Assembly: GCF_000269805.1 (NCBI RefSeq)
Contig: NZ_JH711481.1
Coordinates: forward strand, 206,194-270,193
Direction: 5' to 3'
DNA: 64,000 nucleotides
Origin: Actinomyces massiliensis 4401292
Lineage (GTDB): Bacteria > Actinomycetota > Actinomycetes > Actinomycetales > Actinomycetaceae
A model generated the notes under the pieces. It saw only the letters and a program-made list of their open reading frames with translations, searched no databases and was not told the origin of the DNA. The translations under genes were made by a program, and so were the position numbers. Of this stretch, positions 60,527-64,000 are shown piece by piece. Each line of letters opens with the position of its first letter. Position 1 is the first letter of the stretch.

Positions 60527-61411
60527 TCAGCGTCTGCGGTAGCGGTATGGGCGCAGGGCCTTCTCGTAGGCGTCCACATCCTCCTGCGAGAAGGCGCAGA
60601 TGACGATGCGCGGCCCGGCCTCGGGGTGCGCCTCCAACCACCGGTCAATGACCGAGAGCACGAGCGGCGCAGCCTCCTCCTTGGGGTAGCCGAAGGCGCC
60701 CGTGGACACCGAGCACAGGCCGACCGAGTCCAGCCCGGCCTCGGCGGCGAGATCCAGGACAGACCGGTAGGAGCTCGCCAGAAGCATGCGGTGCTTCTCA
60801 GTCACCTCGCCCTCGACGATCGGCCCCACCGTGTGGATGACGTGCTCGGCCGGCAGGTGGTATCCGTTGGTCAGCAGCGCACGGCCGGTCTCCTCCGGGT
60901 GACCCGCGCGCCCCTCCATGTATGCGGCGCATTCGGCCCGCAACCCCGGTCCGGCCACCGCATGGATGACGTTGTCGATGCAGGTATGGCCGGGCACCCA
61001 GCATCCGAGCATCTCGGCATTGGCGGCGTTGACGATGGCGCCCGCCCGCAACGTGGTGAGGTCGCCCCGCCATAGGGCGACCCTCTCCCCCATCTGCCCG
61101 CCGACACCGTGCGTGACGAACAGGTTCGACACGGCCAGCGCAGCGGGGACGCCGGCGTCGAGAACGCGCTGGGCGACCTCGGCGGCGAGCATCTCGTCAA
61201 GATCCTCGCGAACGTCGTCGTCGGTGATGGGCCGGGGAGGGCGAACCGTGAGCAGGCCGTCGAGAAGGCGGCGCAGTTCCACCGGCGGGAGCTCGGCGAG
61301 CGCGGCGGGCGGCGGGAACGCAGCGACATCGCCCGCCTGGACGGCCTCGGTGGCGAAGTGCTGCGTGAGGCGGATCAGACGTGCGACGTCGGCACGTGCG
61401 GTGAGCGGCAT
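60527..61411 (-). CDS. Zinc-type macrodomain protein (protein ADP-ribosyl hydrolase)
   Basis: 294 aa. The N-terminal ~100 residues are a helical extension. The macro core has GDLTTLRAGAIVNAANAEML followed by the Zn-macro signature GCWVPGHTCIDNVIH (C137, H142, C144), and later GYHLPAEHVIHTVGP and VSTGAFGYP. Zn-type macrodomains remove ADP-ribose from modified proteins. The usual SirTM partner gene is not next to it. Confidence 0.92.
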   Translation of the reverse strand: MPLTARADVARLIRLTQHFATEAVQAGDVAAFPPPAALAELPPVELRRLLDGLLTVRPPRPITDDDVREDLDEMLAAEVAQRVLDAGVPAALAVSNLFVTHGVGGQMGERVALWRGDLTTLRAGAIVNAANAEMLGCWVPGHTCIDNVIHAVAGPGLRAECAAYMEGRAGHPEETGRALLTNGYHLPAEHVIHTVGPIVEGEVTEKHRMLLASSYRSVLDLAAEAGLDSVGLCSVSTGAFGYPKEEAAPLVLSVIDRWLEAHPEAGPRIVICAFSQEDVDAYEKALRPYRYRRR

Positions 61412-61533
61412 GCACTCAGGTTAACGGGCGATTGACGGGGATGCGCCGATACCGGGCCGACTCGACTCATATCGGAATGGGTCGCAGCACTCATTCGCAC
61501 AATCCGGGAAACGCGAGGTTCCGCCCCGGGATC

Positions 61534-61588
61534 AACCGATCTCGAGGCGGAACCGGACCGATCTCGACGCGGATTGCGACCGATCTCG
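61534..61588 (-). repeat. 22-bp tandem repeat array, 3 units (reverse)
   Basis: Units at 61534, 61556 and 61578, between the macrodomain and dps genes, both on the minus strand. Confidence 0.92.
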
Positions 61589-61621
61589 GCGAAAAGGGGC
61601 GGACGGAGCCGCGCGGAGCGC

Positions 61622-62113
61622 TCAGGCGCTGTAGTTCTGCGCGGACAGGAACCAGCTCTGCTGCTCCAAACGCTGGGTGTAGTCCTCCAGGATGCCGGAG
61701 GAGGAGGGGTCGGCCTCGTCGACCGAGTCGTGGATGTCGCGCAGGGTCGTGGTGACCGCGTTGATGGCGGACACGATGTAGTCGACGGCGTCGGAGGTGA
61801 TGACACCGCCCTCGGGGGCCTGGGGCACCGAGGTCTGGGCGGCGACCGTCGAGGGACGGGCGTCGGGGTAGACGTTGATGGCGCGCATGCGCTCGGCGAG
61901 CTCGTCAGAGCCCTCGCGCGCGATGTCGACGACCTCGTCGAGGTTGAGGTGGAGGTCGCGGAAGTTCGGGCCGACGACGTTCCAGTGGATCTGCTTGCCG
62001 ACCAGGCTCAGGGCGGTGATGTCCACCAGCGCGCGCTGAAGGTCGGCGCGCAACTCCGCATTGGCCGTGAAGGCGGGGGCGACGGGCGGGTTCTTGACAG
62101 TCTTAGAGCTCAT
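61622..62113 (-). CDS. dps: Dps-family ferritin-like DNA-protection protein
   Basis: 163 aa. The ferroxidase ligands appear in IHWNVVGPNFRDLHLNLDEVVD; SDELAERMRAINVYPDARP completes the four-helix bundle. It stores iron with peroxide and protects DNA. ATG at 62113 (MSSKTVKN) is taken as start; no ribosome-binding site is obvious. It is a single gene. Confidence 0.95.
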   Translation of the reverse strand: MSSKTVKNPPVAPAFTANAELRADLQRALVDITALSLVGKQIHWNVVGPNFRDLHLNLDEVVDIAREGSDELAERMRAINVYPDARPSTVAAQTSVPQAPEGGVITSDAVDYIVSAINAVTTTLRDIHDSVDEADPSSSGILEDYTQRLEQQSWFLSAQNYSA

Positions 62114-62317
62114 GGAGACAACCATACAATCCACAGCACTCAATGGTCGTATCTTATCGCTCTCAGGGAACAGAGCGAAGGCTCGCCTATTGGAGCCCGA
62201 GTACCTAGCGCCGGGCGCCGGGCGCCGACGGGCATCGAAGAGCCCGAAGCCCCTTGACGCCTCTGCCGGCCCAGCATCCCCGACCCCGACCCGCGGAGCC
62301 CCGTCGGAAGCCGGCCC

Positions 62318-62692
62318 TCAGCCCTGCTCGTTCGCCTTCTCCTCGGCGATCTTCTTCTTGAGCTCGACCATGTCGAGCTCACGGACCTGGTCGATGAGGG
62401 CGTCCAGCGCCTTGGGCGGCAGCGCACCGGCCTCGTGGTAGACGAGGACGTCGTCACGGAAGGCCATGAGGGTCGGAATGGAGGAGATGCCCAGTGCGCG
62501 CGCCAGTCCCTGCTCGGCATCGGTGTCGACCTTGGCGAAGGTGATGTCGGGGTTGGCCTCGGAGGCCCGCTCGTAGACCGGACCGAACTGCATGCACGGC
62601 CCGCACCAGGACGCCCAGAAATCGACGAGGGTGATGCCCTCGCCGCGGACCGTGCTGTTGAACTCCTCGCCGGTGATGTTCGTGGTGGCCAT
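62318..62692 (-). CDS. trxA: Thioredoxin
   Basis: 124 aa. Active site WCGPC (29-33) in VDFWASWCGPCMQFGPVYE; the cis-Pro is in ISSIPTLMAF. The C-terminus is slightly longer and charged (ELKKKIAEEKANEQG). ATG at 62692 with GGAGGGAATC upstream. General cytosolic disulphide reductant. Confidence 0.95.
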   Translation of the reverse strand: MATTNITGEEFNSTVRGEGITLVDFWASWCGPCMQFGPVYERASEANPDITFAKVDTDAEQGLARALGISSIPTLMAFRDDVLVYHEAGALPPKALDALIDQVRELDMVELKKKIAEEKANEQG

Positions 62693-62776
62693 GTGATTCC
62701 CTCCGGATAGCGCGCTCGGCGCATGCGTTCGGTTCATTCGATCGTTCAGCAGGCCCAACACCCGCGAGTGCGGCGC

Positions 62777-63475
62777 CTATTCCACACCTTCCCAGCCTTC
62801 CGGTTCCGCAGCCCTCCCCGCAGCCTTCCGGGACCACGACGACCGCGCCCGCAGCACCAGGGCACTGCGCAGGATCCCGTCCCGCACCCGCCATGCCCCC
62901 TGGATACGTCCCCGATGAGCCTCGGGGATCAGAAGGCGAACCCGAAAAACCCCCTCCGCATCGATCTCGACCTCCGCATCATGAAACCCGAGCCATGTTC
63001 TTTTCGCGGGGAACCAGGCTTTATATATGCTTTCCTTGATACTGAAGAGAAGCCGGTCGAAGGCGACGTCGGGGCATTTCTCGCACATGGCCCGCACATG
63101 CTCCGCCTCATGACTCGACGCCACCATGGCGAGAACATCTCGGGGCAGCGGAGCATTGGGCTCCGCATCAATCCCCACCGCGGCCGCGTCTCGCACCAGC
63201 GCCACGGCCGCGGCGCGGTAGCCCTGACAATGAGTCATACTGCCGACCACGCCGTCGGGCCACGCCGGCTCACCATGGCGGCCGGGCACCATGACCGGAC
63301 GCTCCAATCCCAATTCCCGCAATGCCCGCCCCGCGCAGTAGCGAACCGTGGTGAATTCCGCGCGACGCTTCTCAACAGCAGTGGCGATATACGACTGCTC
63401 AGCGGGATACAGCATTGTTGGAATATCGCGCCCGGTTTCCACAAGCGTGACCGACGGCGGCACCAGCGCATGCAT
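62777..63475 (-). CDS. 4'-phosphopantetheinyl transferase (Sfp/EntD type)
   Basis: 232 aa. Mg2+ ligands are D103 and E105 in GIDAEPN, with E148 in FSIKESIYKAWFP; VGSMTHCQGYRAAAV matches the family. It transfers phosphopantetheine to carrier proteins, which implies a peptide- or polyketide-synthase or lysine-type pathway elsewhere in the genome. ATG start at 63475. Confidence 0.93.
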   Translation of the reverse strand: MHALVPPSVTLVETGRDIPTMLYPAEQSYIATAVEKRRAEFTTVRYCAGRALRELGLERPVMVPGRHGEPAWPDGVVGSMTHCQGYRAAAVALVRDAAAVGIDAEPNAPLPRDVLAMVASSHEAEHVRAMCEKCPDVAFDRLLFSIKESIYKAWFPAKRTWLGFHDAEVEIDAEGVFRVRLLIPEAHRGRIQGAWRVRDGILRSALVLRARSSWSRKAAGRAAEPEGWEGVE

Positions 63476-63761
63476 TATTGCATCGCCCCCTCAGATTGCG
63501 GCGGGCCTTTTAGCCGTGATTTCTTCGCATCGCGCGACCATCACGCGAAAAGTTCCCGGCGAGTCTACCGTCACGGAAGACCGAGCCTGGCTGCCGGCTG
63601 CCGGTCGGCGGCCGTCGGCTGCCTGCACCGGCCGTCTGCCGTCGGCTGCCCGCCCCAGCCATGGCCCAGCGCCGGGCGGGGCGAGCCGAAGCCGGGGCGG
63701 GCGGACCTACAGCGGCGGCCACGCAGCCGCCAGAACCCCGCTCCGGGGCTTGCACCCGAGC
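63476..63761. other. Low-complexity intergenic DNA
   Basis: Repeated GGCTGCC/GTCGGC motifs (about 63585-63660) with no gene visible. Confidence 0.4.
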
Positions 63762-63779
63762 AACTTAAGACCTTAAGTT
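63762..63779. promoter_or_regulatory. MarR operator, perfect palindrome
   Basis: AACTTAAG-AC-CTTAAGTT, 8-bp perfect arms with a 2-bp centre, 6 bp before the start codon of the MarR gene. Confidence 0.8.
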
Positions 63780-63785
63780 ACTCAC

Positions 63786-64000
63786 ATGGACCTGGCCTTC
63801 GAGCTTCACGACCTCGTACTCACCCTCGACCGGACGGCCGAGAGATTACTGACGCCGCACGGCTTGAGCTACAACCGCTACGTCGCCCTCGTCGTTATCG
63901 CCGAGCATCCGGGCGTCACCGGCCGCCTCCTGTCCAATGCGCTGCGCGTCTCCGAAGCCGCAGCGAGCGGCATCGTCCGCTCGCTGCTCGCAGCGGGCCT
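63786..64000 (+). CDS. MarR-family regulator (N-terminal part)
   Basis: ATG at 63786; the visible 71 residues run to the right edge. MDLAFELHDLVLTLDRTAERL, then VALVVIAEHPGVTGRLLSNALRVSEAAASGIVRSLLAAGL fits the winged-helix of MarR proteins. The palindromic operator just upstream suggests autoregulation. Confidence 0.82.
   Translation, partial: MDLAFELHDLVLTLDRTAERLLTPHGLSYNRYVALVVIAEHPGVTGRLLSNALRVSEAAASGIVRSLLAAG

Overview
The window comes from a high-GC Gram-positive actinobacterium, most likely a member of the Actinomycetaceae (Actinomyces/Schaalia type). The evidence is GC-rich codons with many GTG starts, leaderless-looking promoters, a MurT/GatD pair, coproporphyrin-route haem genes with HemQ, two wall proteins ending in LAXTG sorting signals, and DtxR-like boxes before feoAB. 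Identifications come from reading motifs; no database search was run.

Layout. 1-3.0 kb: 3' part of a class A PBP and a metallophosphoesterase. 3.4-4.8 kb: tRNA-Pro(CGG) followed by a lower-GC two-gene unit (66-aa protein plus SDH/SppA-type serine protease). 4.9-6.9 kb: GntR-ABC operon. 7.3-8.0 kb: rpsP-khpA. 8.1-18.6 kb: several regulator/transporter pairs (MFS, TetR, MarR), a PAP2-DAGK fusion, an MBL-fold protein and an M23-like protein. 18.7-22.1 kb: AbrB-ABC operon and a frameshifted MerR gene. 22.7-24.9 kb: murT-gatD. 25-30.6 kb: small enzymes, then feoA-feoB-nfu. 30.7-37.1 kb: isochorismatase-like enzyme, GlxA-type regulator, a truncated gene and a TetR-ABC operon. 37.4-40.3 kb: an LAHTG adhesin. 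40.4-57 kb: haem cluster (hemQ, hemH, hemA divergent from hemE; then hemY, hemC, hemD, hemB, hemL), interrupted by an LARTG-anchored GDSL/vWA/PKD protein and a ketopantoate-reductase pseudogene. 57.2-64 kb: PspC, amylase/TetR, macrodomain, Dps, thioredoxin, phosphopantetheinyl transferase, and the start of a MarR gene.

The unusual content lies between the genes. (i) A family of exactly 22-bp-period tandem repeats built on CGARATCGGTC occurs in both orientations at 14 places (about 54 units). (ii) A 213-220-bp structured element is present four times; its boxes GCACATGGGAG / CTCCCATGTGC allow mutually exclusive hairpins. (iii) A 105-bp hairpin element is present twice, in opposite orientations. 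(iv) Two very long palindromes, each between convergent genes, differ in sequence but keep base pairing. Two of the 22-bp arrays flank related copies of what looks like a gene fragment.

Functionally the window combines iron uptake (DtxR-boxed feoAB, with an Nfu protein), haem synthesis from glutamyl-tRNA to haem through coproporphyrin, peptidoglycan synthesis and amidation, surface adhesins, and many small drug-efflux or stress modules each with its own regulator and a visible palindromic operator.
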